The notes beneath the pieces were generated by a model that did not search any database, was not told the DNA's origin, and saw only the letters and a list, made by a program, of their open reading frames with translations. This document shows positions 1 to 9,934 of a DNA stretch of 64,000 bases, in pieces. Within the stretch, counting starts at the first letter, position 1; the number at the start of each line of letters is the position of its first letter. This DNA is from Quillaja saponaria (Eukaryota > Streptophyta > Magnoliopsida > Fabales > Quillajaceae), in the NCBI GenBank assembly GCA_029379385.1, contig CM055608.1, forward strand, positions 24,612,350 to 24,676,349, given 5' to 3'. Made by a program: the position numbers and the translations under genes.

Positions 1-72
1 ATCTTTGGCAAGATTGAAGTTTTCGAATTCACGGTCTATATATACCTTCATCTCCATCAAGTTGGTATTCAT
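1..72 (-). CDS. Possible 5' end of a minus-strand gene (partial, runs off the window)
   Basis: Reading the minus strand from an ATG at 72-70, the frame stays open to the window edge and gives 24 residues that look like ordinary protein (several acidic and aromatic residues, e.g. YIDREFENFNLAKD at the end). The codon before the open stretch is a TGA about 15 codons upstream, so this ATG is the first in frame. Nothing identifies the family. The short length means chance cannot be excluded. Confidence 0.25.
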   Translation of the reverse strand, partial: MNTNLMEMKVYIDREFENFNLAKD

Positions 73-573
73 TGCCAACGTCTTTTGCGAAATTTTGAAA
101 TGGTGTCAAGCAAGTTGCAAAAATTAAGGGAAGGGAGTTCGGGTTTGTGTAGGGAAGGGTATGGGATTTGCGGTTTTGTAAAAAGCTTGTGTGATGGTGG
201 ATATGAAAGATTAGTGGAATGGTGGTAGCTACGGAGGAACAACGGTGGCGGTGAGGAACAGAGAAAAAAATAATAGCTTTTTTTTTTTTAATTTTTTTAA
301 TTTAATACTATTTATTTTAATTTAATTTCGATATAAATTATGTGAATCACTTTACTATTTTTTAGGCCAAATATATCACCTCTGTTATAAACTCATTTCT
401 CGTTAGTCACATTAATATCTTGACAGGTTAATTTGGATATAATAAAACAACAATAATCCAATTATATTTTTTTTAATGTTGTAAGATGTCATTATAATAA
501 TTAAATGTATAAGGATAAAATTAGTTTATAAAGACTAAAAATATAATTCATCTTTGAGAAGGATAGGGATAGA

Positions 574-617
574 GTCCCACATTGCTCACTCACTTAATAA
601 AAGAGGCGTATTTATAA
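574..617 (+). promoter_or_regulatory. snRNA-type promoter: upstream sequence element plus TATA box of the U3 gene
   Basis: GTCCCACATTG at 574-584 matches the plant snRNA upstream sequence element (consensus RTCCCACATCG) with one mismatch in the last three bases. A TATA box, TTTATAA, follows at 611-617. The 26-base gap between the two is the short spacing known for plant snRNA/U3 genes read by RNA polymerase III rather than the longer polymerase II spacing. The RNA starts about 22 bases after the TATA box. Confidence 0.85.
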
Positions 618-638
618 AAGCTTCTAAGCTCAACGGGC

Positions 639-848
639 AAGACCTTACTTGAACAGGATCTCTTCTATAGGCTCGTACCACTGTTTCCTTGAGTTTAAAG
701 GAGACAGGAACCACAGTCTGGACGATGAATAAGGACCGTGTTATCAGAGCGTGACTAACAGCTTTGTGACCCTTGGTTTCATATGCAGTAGATGATCGTT
801 CTCGGCCAGGGGAACACCTGACTGCGATGATCACACGGTTGTCTGACA
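639..848 (+). ncRNA. U3: U3 small nucleolar RNA (C/D-box snoRNA)
   Basis: U3 snoRNA guides early cleavages of the pre-rRNA in the nucleolus as part of the SSU processome. The 5' domain carries the conserved box A region (GACCTTACTTGAACAGGATC from 641), which pairs with 18S rRNA. Further on are the box B-like GAGCGTGA, the ATGATCG/GATGATCA box C-type motifs, and a terminal GTCTGA box D. The whole ~210-nt stretch reads as plant U3 from memory of the family, and it sits directly behind an snRNA-type promoter and in front of a T-run. The first base is inferred from alignment to the usual A-C-G-A-C-C start; here the second base is A instead of C. The promoter, boxes and terminator are all intact, so the gene looks functional. 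Open reading frames on either strand here are chance. Confidence 0.93.
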
Positions 849-859
849 GATTTCTCCTA

Positions 860-865
860 TTTTTT
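860..865 (+). terminator. T-run terminator (polymerase III type) of U3
   Basis: A run of six T lies 12 bases after the box D end of U3. A run of four or more T on the coding strand is the standard RNA polymerase III stop, which fits the short promoter spacing. Confidence 0.6.
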
Positions 866-1118
866 GCACAAATAGGAGTGCCCATCATAGGACTTTTTAG
901 CTCTGATTGTTTTGCTTGTTACCTGTATATTGGAGAAACATATTTTGGTGTTTGGGCCGTTTAGAGACAAAAGGAAATGGAAGTATGTGTCTAATAGTCA
1001 AACGATAAGGTGGAGTAATCTATGATTTTACAATTGTTGTTGGTGTTTTTGGGTAAGATCTGTTTAGGAAAGGTCTTTTTCATCAAGTAGACAACTGTTG
1101 TATAATCATGATCAATTA

Positions 1119-1406
1119 AGCATGAAAATCATCCTTTTGGAGTTTTGTGGGAATTATTTTATTAGTAGTAATTTTTTCACCACGGAATTAAAATATGGAA
1201 ATTATGTTGTGAAAACGACTTGCTGAGTAGCTGATGATACATAATTTAGTGATAAACAATGAGGAATGAGCATGAAAATCATCCTTTTGGAGTTTTGTGG
1301 GAATTATTTTATTAGCAGTAATTTTTTCACCACGGAATTAAAATATGGAAATTATGTTGTGAAAACGACTTGCTGAGTAGCTGATGATACATAATTTAGT
1401 GATAAA
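1119..1406. repeat. 150-bp direct tandem duplication
   Basis: The stretch starting AGCATGAAAATCATCC at 1119 is repeated from 1269 with almost no change (one visible A/G-type difference, AGTAGT versus AGCAGT) up to about 1406. Near-identity suggests a recent local duplication. It lies between U3 and F-box copy 1. The rest of 866-2144 holds a short CA-rich tract near 1690 and otherwise nothing I recognise; part of it (about 1417-1480) resembles DNA upstream of the third F-box gene at 28.77 kb. Confidence 0.9.
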
Positions 1407-2144
1407 TTATGTATAATGACATTGGAACCATCAAATGCACCAAAGCAGAAGCAGGACCCCATGTCTTTTCTAGAGAATAATGCTTCTAAGTTAAGCTTTT
1501 ATGGTTCAGCTGTAGAAAACAAATGTTGAATGTCCCAACAAAACATGGTTCTGCAGTTGGAGCAGGATCTATTCTATAAATTTTAACAGTTCTGGTATGT
1601 GCCGGAATTTGACAGTTTTTTTGCAAAAAACTCACATTGGCTTGCACCTAAAGGTGCCTATCATCACTTTCATATGCTTACCTGCCATAGATAGACAGAG
1701 TCTCACACACACACAGAGACACACTCATTCTCATGTTTTTCAATTATCTACAGTATATAAGATTGGACAGAATATGGGGATTAATTTTGTTGATTTCGTC
1801 TGCAGTTGGTTATCTTTTGAGTTACCTCTAATTAACTGTGCACTTAGACAATTCTATATATGTCTTAGAAAATTCTATATTTGTCTGTCTAGTTAATGCA
1901 GATAACTTCTTTTAGATTTTAGAGATTCATTTAACGTTTGATATGTTCTTTGAGTTATCACTAGTGGATCTTCCAACATCTTTTACCAGATAATTTACTC
2001 TTGTTACCCACACTCAAATTTTTAGACTAATTGACATCTGCCTCTCCCGGTTGGTTCTCTCGTTTTTAAATTAATTGAATATTCTCCAGTTCTGTTAATA
2101 TGTACTCAAATTTCTCAATTAGCTTCACTCATGTTCCAGGAACA

Positions 2145-3795
2145 ATGTCATCAAAGATTATAGCATCTAGCAAGAAGGAAGAGGGGCTAAGTATGTCTCT
2201 CTTAGATTTGCCTGAATCAAACTTGGAATACATCCTTGAGCGCCTTTCTCCAGCTGAACTATGTACAATGTCAGAGGTGTGTACTTCTCTGAGGGATAGA
2301 TGTAGAAGTGATTGTCTATGGGAAAAACTACTAATGCAGAAATGGAGTAGAATAATCGGTTATGTGGCTCATCGAGAATGGAAGTGGCACATGGAAACAA
2401 GAAAGAGAGAAGACCTATTGATTCAATACAATCAGAATGGATCACTTGGATCTATTACTGGTATTTGGCCATCTCTATATCTTGGGTCATATTTAGAAGA
2501 CAGCAGGCAACTAAGTAATTCAATATCCGATCATCATTCAGTTTTGGCTTGGTATATCTCTCTTGAGAGTGGCCGATTCTGGTTCCCAGGCCAGGTGTAT
2601 ACGGTAATGGTTACAGCTTACAACTAGCTCAGTGGTAACTTACAATGCAACATTTTTCCTTACTGGAAATTTGATGGTTGCAGAATTTAATGTAATATCT
2701 TTTATACTTTTGATTGTAGAGAGGTGGCTTAGTCCTGTGTTGTTATGATGTCCTACTTAGCTTTGACTCCAAAACTGACACTTTTCGAGCAAGGTATTAG
2801 GTATCCAAGATGTTAAAGTTTGCTTATACTGACTCTTGGTCAATCTTTTGTTGCATTAACGTGTTCTGATATGGAAGTTCATTCATGATTATTTAACTTA
2901 AATGCTTGCTATGTTCATCTGGACTACATATATAACCCTTTTCTTGCAGGTATCGACATGATGGGGGGCGCAAAGCAGAGGAAAATATTCCATGGGATAG
3001 GGTGAGAGCATCCCCAGTTGAGATCCCACCAAATGTTCTTCATTGCTCTGATTGTTTGAATGATTTAAAACCCAGAGATCATATTGAGGTCCAGTGGAGA
3101 AGAGGCAAAGACTTACCTTATGGTATGATTCAAACTTTCATACATATACTCGAGTAAATTTTAATCCAGAGCTTCTCTAGTATAATTTTTTTTCAGAATT
3201 AAATAAATGTCAATTGTAATTTACATTTTTGCAGATTATAACTTGTCAAATTGATGTAATGACAGTATCATGTCTTTGTCTAGATCAACAAATTAATATT
3301 TCAAGATTGGCATATGATATAAGACATGACTTTGGATAAATGTTTTGTAGATTGGTGGTATGCTACTATTGGTCACTTGGGATCATGTGATGAGAGTGAG
3401 AGTCACTGCCATTGTCGCAATAGCGGTGAGAAAATATATATCTGGGAACTTTTTCTTTTACTAAGACGAAAATAACATAGTTGCAGTAACTTTACCTCTC
3501 CCAAATCCATGGTGTTTCGTGAAATTATTGCAACAAAAAAAACTTGTAGATGAGTATATGTCATAAAGTTGTTGTGATGACAGATATGTTGATGCTGGAG
3601 TTCAAACAATATTCACCTGACTCGATATACAGACGAGTAGTGCTAAACAGAAATGACCATGGTGAACAAGTTATGGGAGGAGGTGGCTATTATGGGGGAA
3701 TCAGAAAGCTTCATAGTGAGGATGAAATTGCAAGGTGGAAGCAGCTCCTGGACAACTCAAATTATGGAAGGCCAATAGCCTTGCACTTCTATTGA
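2145..3795 (+). CDS. F-box protein, copy 1 (At2g32560/At2g26850-like), five exons, intact
   Basis: Predicted join 2145-2603, 2720-2793, 2950-3122, 3351-3425, 3584-3795: 993 nt, 330 residues plus stop. All introns are GT-AG and phases agree across joins. Residues ~20-66 are an F-box (LDLPESNLEYILERLSP, then [11 protein letters not shown] and LWEKL), which binds SKP1 in an SCF ubiquitin ligase. The rest is the plant-specific C-terminal region of this family, rich in Trp: WYISLESGRFWFP, VQWRRGKDLPYDWWY, and a final block ending in the IRKLHSEDEIARWKQL motif; it presumably binds the substrate, which is unknown. An in-frame ATG at 2100 would add 15 residues, but the sequence before 2145 looks like UTR. 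The last exon extends ~13 residues past the usual end of the family (compare copy 3). Compared with the copies at 13.7 and 30.4 kb it is clearly diverged, so it is an older paralogue. Confidence 0.87.
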
Positions 3796-6690
3796 TAAGG
3801 AACAACCTATATCAGTTTGCTTGTCAATTGTCATGTGTCCTCAAGAACATGTTAATTTCATATTAATTTTCTTGAGATTCAAGGACATATATATAAAGTG
3901 TTTCTTCTAATAATTGTGCATTTGATATAGATATGGATGAGGTCAAGCATGATCTTATGTTACAAGTACTTTGTGTATAAGTTATTGTCAGATCAATCTA
4001 TTGAGATTTTCTTGGACAATTCGGTTTGCGCAAATTAATCACTTTTTGATTTGGGTCAAGATCATATGAATAAAAGACCTAGTTCATTATTTATTGGCCA
4101 AACATAGCTTTACTCATATTTGGTTTACTAATTCTTTTTGCTTTTTAACTAAAGGAGTGTAACGTCATCAATTTCAGTTGAATTACATATATTCAACTCA
4201 AAAATATGTAAACTACATGTGGGTAAAACAAAATCCATCTAAAAATAATAAATTAATTTAAATACTTGTTAATATTTTAGTTCAAAATATAAACATATAA
4301 GACAGGTTTTAATTATCTTAGAAAAATCACATTCTTGGCCAAAAAAAATTAAAGAAAACAAAGAAGAAGCTATTTATAAGCAAAAAAAGTGCAACAATAA
4401 TAATAGGAGTAAGACGTAAGTTGTAAGAACTAAGGAATGGTAGGAGTCAGCTACAATATTGCATGTAGTTTGCAATAGAACTAGCATAAGTTTTGATTAT
4501 ATTCATTCTCATTTATTTGCCAATAATTTGAAGAAAATTGTAAAAACAATCCTCTCATTCAAGTATAAGTAAAGGTATAAATTAGTCATACAAAACCAAA
4601 GATATAAATTAGAGAATGAAGGTATATTTATAAAAATAAATGATAAAACAAAAGACAATTATACATGAATTTTTAATTTCACTTTTTTTTTATATCTTTA
4701 ACTCATTAGTGGATGTCTACTTATAAGATTGTTCAATGATGAAATAAAAAGTTTTAACTTTCATTGTAAATTAAAAATAGAGATAACAATGAGAATTCAA
4801 ATCAAACTAACCTGTAAATATTTAAGTGCATGTAAAGTCAAGTTCAGGTAAATAAAATGATAGTTCAATAATTATAGGTTGACAAATTAAGAAACTTGTA
4901 AATAACATGTATGAAAAGTACAAGTATGAAAAATAAAAATATTTGTAGATTAGATGTTGCTATTGATTTAGGGAAAATGATCATTTTGATATTCAAAATG
5001 AAGCACAATTGGTCGTTCATAAAAGAACAAATACAAAATAAATCTAGAACCATACAATGCCAACGCCAGGATTCAATTCCACTCTTGCGTACATCTCCCA
5101 TAAAATTCAAAGTTAATTTAGATTTTTCCAAGCAAAGCAGTACAGGGAGATAGCAAACATTGACATTTTGATCTCCTTGTGACATAAGGAATTGGTTTTT
5201 TGGGTACTCAAAAAAAGTAAGAGTGACTTTGTTTTTTGTTGCGAAAATTTGAGGTTTAAAAGAAAATCTCTTACTAGCTAAATCTTTCAATATATATAAA
5301 TTGGAGATTGAGGTTGATGATATAGTCATTTTACAGTTGATATCATAATGTTGACCTGAAGATACATTCATATGATGTACTTATTGAGACTTGAAGAAAC
5401 TTGTTGAGCACTATCACAAAGAGCAGAGTTAAGGAAACTTTTGTGCATATGCTTTAGTTAAGTATGGAGAAACAATATACTCATCTAATTGTTTTTTATT
5501 ATGTTCTAAAATTTGTATTTCTAGCTTTCATGTATGATTTAAATAGAACTAAAATCCTTTGGTTATGTTATATGAATTCTTTTTAATCTAACAATGAATT
5601 TCACTTTACCCAAAAAAAATAGAAAAAAGAAAAAAGAAAAAACAGAGCTAACAAAATGTTACAATGGTACGAAAGCCAATTGCTTTCACAACCAAAACAA
5701 AATGCATGGATTATTGAGCAATTTATTGGATCCCATTTCTAATGCTTTGGACACATCAACAACATCACTATCCCACTATAGTACTATATTCCTTCTTTAT
5801 TTTTTGGTAATTATATTCCTTCCCCTATAATGTTAGGGGTTCTTTTTAAGCTGAATATAATGGTGCTTGACTAAGAATTGATTAATGCTATTAATTTGGC
5901 TTAGATTAAGAAATAAGAATCCATTGTGGCCAGCATTGTCCCGCACTCACATTGAACCAATGGGAATTGATATTTAAAAAGAAGTTGCTAGTGATTTGCA
6001 GCTATTAATGGGAGAGGGACCACCCTTTATAAATTGTAAACCCTCATTTACAGTTTCTCAAATTTTGAAAGAGGCAACTTATAACAATATATTGCATCTT
6101 TTAGCATAAAAGCTACTTCTTCTTCTTCTTTTTAATATAATATACATTAAAAGTTTAATATTATATTCAAGGACATACATTTGCCTAATTTAAAAACCAA
6201 ACAATTTTGAAATTCCAAAAGACAAGTTGTAAGGCAAAAGATAAATTACACAAACAATGTTATAAGTTTCCTTTGCGTTTTTGGAGTTCATATATCTAAA
6301 CTATTCATGCTTTGTATGCTGCTTTGTATGCACAAAACTCACTAGCGCCTACAGGTTGAATAGTAGAGTTTTTCACATCTACCGCTATCAGAAAATATGT
6401 TTCAGCCACGTCACAACGATGTCGTTGAAACTCATTTTACTCGCTGATACTCATTGGTCATCAAACTGATCTCGATCTTTTATCTTCCATAAAAGCTAGT
6501 CTCTCTTTCTTTCTCGAGCCTTTAAAAGAACACCATGACACGTGACATATGACAAAGGTCAATGGCATCATTAAACCACCTGAACACGTGGCGCGGGTCA
6601 CTATTAGGTGCATTACAGTAAAAGATTTGACACAAGTTCCAAAAATATAATTTTTACTTTCCAAACTCCAGTCAAATATTATTTTTATTC
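3796..6690. other. AT-rich intergenic DNA, no gene seen
   Basis: The first part should hold the 3' UTR of F-box copy 1. Beyond that the sequence is AT-rich with no spliced gene structure, no RNA gene and no clear repeat ends that I can see. The open frames at 4865-5371 (minus) and 5594-5830 (plus) are low-complexity and look like chance. Confidence 0.6.
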
Positions 6691-6699
6691 TCTTTTATA

Positions 6700-7364
6700 G
6701 TATTGACTTTGGTAACAAAGTGCCTCTCTGGAAATATGTCCGGTCACCGAGTCTGGTGTTTAACCGGCACACACTTGTCAGGAGTTCACTATCTAATCAA
6801 CTATGTCAGGCTGGTCAGGTCATTTTTCTTGCCACATACGCATGGTTAGATTGGAATTTAATATTGGCACCATCCATTGGAACTGCCATAATTAGTTTTA
6901 CGAACCTTAAACTGACATGCCAAGCAACACCAACCCATGGCACTGAACGAGAATGAAGGTAGAACACCATGTATGGATGGGACCAAGGATGGAGTGGAAA
7001 CTTTCACCCACTAAGACGTAGAGGACATCCCGAAGACCCCGGACGCTCTGATCACATAGAGCAAGTTTGAAATATCGTTGGGAGCTGTCATGGCGCTGAC
7101 AAGTAGGATGGACAATATCAGCCCGCAAGGCTAAAAGAGACACCAGGCAGACCACCCACTTACAGAGTCATTACCCGCCTAGGCAGAGAGCTATTTAAGG
7201 AGACGGAGGGTCGGGAGAGAGCTCGCGATGGCGAAGCAAGGCAAAGTAGTACTGACATCGCCTCATGCATCGCTAAACCTCGTGCAGGGAGAATCAAAGC
7301 GAAGTGAGCCTAGTAATATCACTTTCTTTGCCACGTATACTTGATCAGATTGGGACTTCTAACA
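6700..7364 (+). mobile_element. Remnant of an LTR retrotransposon with a Tat-like primer-binding site
   Basis: TTGGCACCATCCATTGGAA at 6864-6882 resembles the primer-binding site that follows the 5' LTR in plant Ty3/Gypsy Tat-type elements (TTGGCGCCGTCTGTGGGAA). The bases just before it (CTTGCCACATACGCATGGTT with GATTGGA after, 6828-6857) recur at 7328-7357 as CTTTGCCACGTATACTTGAT plus GATTGGGA, ending in TTCTAACA at 7364, as two LTR 3' ends should. The second copy is preceded by a TATA-like TATTTAAGG at 7191. The internal part (6940-7160) has a broken gag-like frame starting with an ATG at 6940. The element is short, mutated and cannot be autonomous. The 5' limit is uncertain. Confidence 0.6.
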
Positions 7365-7779
7365 CAACCTCCACCCCTATTATGTGTATCCATACATCTT
7401 CCGTTCTCACTCTATATATCTTTCCTTAATTTCCATTTCCCTCTCAAATCTGTGTCTTCTCCTTCGCGTTCTACGTCAAAAATATAAAACATAATGTATA
7501 CCATCCATTACATGAAAAAAAATAAAATACCACTTGATGACAAGATGGGTACCTTTTTGTAATTAACCCAGGGTCTCAGTTGTAATTAATATCATTACTT
7601 ATTTAGTGATAAGAATTGATATAAATCAGTTAGACAGTTGGCTTGGCTACTCAATTCACACAGCCGCCTAGTTTGTTTCTTAAGGTAACCAACAATACAA
7701 ACCACTTAAAATATATATATCGAAAGTGCAATGAGTCTATAAAGTAAACTAGAATGGGAATTGGATAAATGAGATTTGG

Positions 7780-8207
7780 GTATTTTTATCGAAATTTAGT
7801 GAGGGACAAGATCTCTCGTTAATCCCTCACCAAATACACACTGAACGAAATTTGAATTAATGAATCACTTCAGCGAAGAAGTGGAGAGGAATCAATGTCT
7901 CCTTGGTAAAAATTAACGAGAGAGATGTGTTCATTGCCAATTCCTCGATAAATTTTTGAAACAATTATTAGCTAGGGAATACCGAAGAATCTCACTACAT
8001 TTACCCAGGACCTATCTTCTAGTTATTCTCTCTTTAATGTTTCGTAGAATATGATGCCAAGAAATTTACGCGGATAATTAGTGGTTTGGCACCAAATTAG
8101 CAAGAGAGTTACTGTCCCCTGATCTATTCACTCGCTAAATAGTGAGGGACTAGCGAAATGTCTCTCCTTGTTAATATATGTGGCTAAATTGTCATTTTCT
8201 TGTAGTG
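7780..8207 (-). mobile_element. One end of a CACTA (En/Spm-like) DNA transposon
   Basis: TTTTCTTGTAGTG at 8195-8207 is the reverse complement of CACTACAAGAAAA, the standard terminus of plant CACTA elements. The ~400 bp inside it contain repeated short motifs in both orientations (versions of GAGGGAC, CTCTCGTTAAT and ATTAACGAGAGA), as CACTA subterminal regions do. I could not find the matching other terminus, so this is a truncated end or solo fragment. Confidence 0.6.
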
Positions 8208-8610
8208 TTAGTAAAATTATATGACAGAAGAATATTGAAAACGAGATGGAAGCCCATCGCAACTAATACATGGGGATACGACGAATGTAATTAAACAAAT
8301 AACCTTCTTGGCTAACAAATGAGCAACAACTTCCATAGGGATCTCAAACCAAAAAAATCAATATAAAGAAATGTATCTAATTTATTTAATTAAAGCGGAC
8401 AAGCAAGCTAAAGCTAAGCCACCAAAATCATTACAAAAAGTGTCAAAACTTCAGAAGTAGGATCTTGATGAACACCCAGCTGCAAAACTGCAAAGCATGA
8501 TAAATAGAATATATATATTATCATGAAAAATGTGCTATTTATAAACAAGCAAAAATATAGATAAAGGAAATAAATGTATTCAAGAACTTAAGTGTTTAGA
8601 TTAAAAAAGT

Positions 8611-8943
8611 TTAATGGCCATAATCTGCAAAGCAGTCTTTGAAGCATTGTATGGCTTGTTCAACATAAGAAATAATACTGACGTGTCCGGATTTAACTTG
8701 TGGGACTAATGTTAAGAATTCTGCTTCGCAATATATGCTGCATGTAATATGTATTAACCTTGGAACGTGTTTTGTGGTGGATAATATGGAATACAGAGAG
8801 AGATAATAAATGGGAGTTGCAAAAGAAATTAGATGATGAAGATCAGAAGGTACATGAAGACCATTACTAATCATCATCAACATGATCAACATCAACATGG
8901 CTGTTATGTTCAGGACCATTCTGCTCTTGTTACTTCTTTTCAT
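8611..8943 (-). CDS. Candidate small secreted protein, 110 residues, unknown family
   Basis: A single open frame on the minus strand from ATG at 8943 to TAA at 8611. Residues ~10-30 form a strongly hydrophobic stretch (MVLNITAMLMLIMLMMISNG) after a basic start (MKRSNKSR), which looks like a signal peptide or signal anchor. The C-terminal part has four cysteines in two pairs (CSIYC and CFKDC), a pattern seen in small secreted plant peptides. I do not recognise the family. There is no second support such as a paralogue in the window, and the hydrophobic frame could be chance in AT-rich DNA, so this remains a candidate. A second exon further along the minus strand (around 8440-8480) is possible but not needed. 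The flanks 8208-8610 and 8944-9305 hold nothing else that I see. Confidence 0.38.
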   Translation of the reverse strand: MKRSNKSRMVLNITAMLMLIMLMMISNGLHVPSDLHHLISFATPIYYLSLYSILSTTKHVPRLIHITCSIYCEAEFLTLVPQVKSGHVSIISYVEQAIQCFKDCFADYGH

Positions 8944-9305
8944 ATATATTCACTCAAAACACATATTTATATTTACTTAAAAACTTAATTCCATAAAGTA
9001 TCTAAAGTGAATTCTGAGGACAACTATAAGGACTATAAGTGTAATTAAGCTTTTTATTTATATCTCATTTGAAGTTGAATAATAACCTATAGAAATGAAT
9101 AATTTTAAAATTTTATTCGTCTCTTAATAAGACATTTAGTGTGATTAGGCATTTTAGGTACTTTATCTTCATTTTAAGCTTCATAGGAAGTATTATGTAT
9201 AGGTATTGAAAATAGAGAGGAAGTCCATGTAATATTAGCTAAAATCTAAGGGAGGTTGGAGTAATTTTCTCAAAAAAATATATATGTTCGTCTTTAATTA
9301 AAATT

Positions 9306-9934
9306 GGTTAAATTATGTCTTTGGTTCTATCTAAAATTTCACTTTACTTCTTCTTATTTAAAAAGTTACAATTGGGTCATTTTAGTTTCAAAATCGTTTC
9401 AATTAGGTCCTTTAGTTTCAAAATCGTATTAATTGTGTAGGAAACTTGTGGATGGGAGTGGAGATTGTGCTCTATGGTGGCACTTTAAGGTTGACGTTGG
9501 AGCTTCGTCTGGATGCCCTGACTCTGCTCGCAGATGAGACTTGTTCAAAATCTGAAGTTACGCATACAGACACATAATGGCTTTGAGATTCCAAATTCGA
9601 GCTCTCAATTCTGAAATTCACGACCTAAACACAAGCAATCACATGTGGTAGCTCTGTTGTGCTTTATCTAAAACAACTTTGTTTTATGGATTAAAGTGTA
9701 AGCTTGACTTAATTTCTATTCTTTTTTCTTTCTGTTTATCCACCTAAGATAGCTACGTAGAATTCTATCTCTCCACATCATCTCCCATCTAAATAAGTTA
9801 GATGGAATGTGATGATAATGATCCAATTATTGACTCGATTATGAAACCAAAGAGACCCAATTGCATATTTTCAAAAGATAGAGACTAAAATGAAATTTGA
9901 AATAAACTAAATGGACCAACAATGTAATTTAACC
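9306..9934. mobile_element. Non-autonomous Mutator-like element (MULE), 629 bp
   Basis: The left end begins GGTTAAATTATGTCTTTGGT and the right end, read on the other strand, begins GGTTAAATTACATTGTTGGT. The two arms match imperfectly for ~110-120 bp (9306-9425 and 9820-9934). The 9 bases outside are ATTAAAATT on the left and ACTAATATT on the right, 7 of 9 identical, as expected for an old 9-bp MULE target duplication. There is no transposase inside. A short open frame near 9445-9580 is not recognisable. The termini resemble those of the large MULE at 23.3 kb. Confidence 0.75.

Noticed and set aside
586..964. Open frames on both strands (100 and 63 residues)
   Set aside because: They lie on the U3 snoRNA gene, whose boxes, promoter and terminator explain the sequence.
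4865..5371. 168-residue minus-strand open frame
   Set aside because: Long but rich in Ile/Leu/Phe/Asn from AT-rich DNA, no domain, no splice or homology support, no duplicate in the window.
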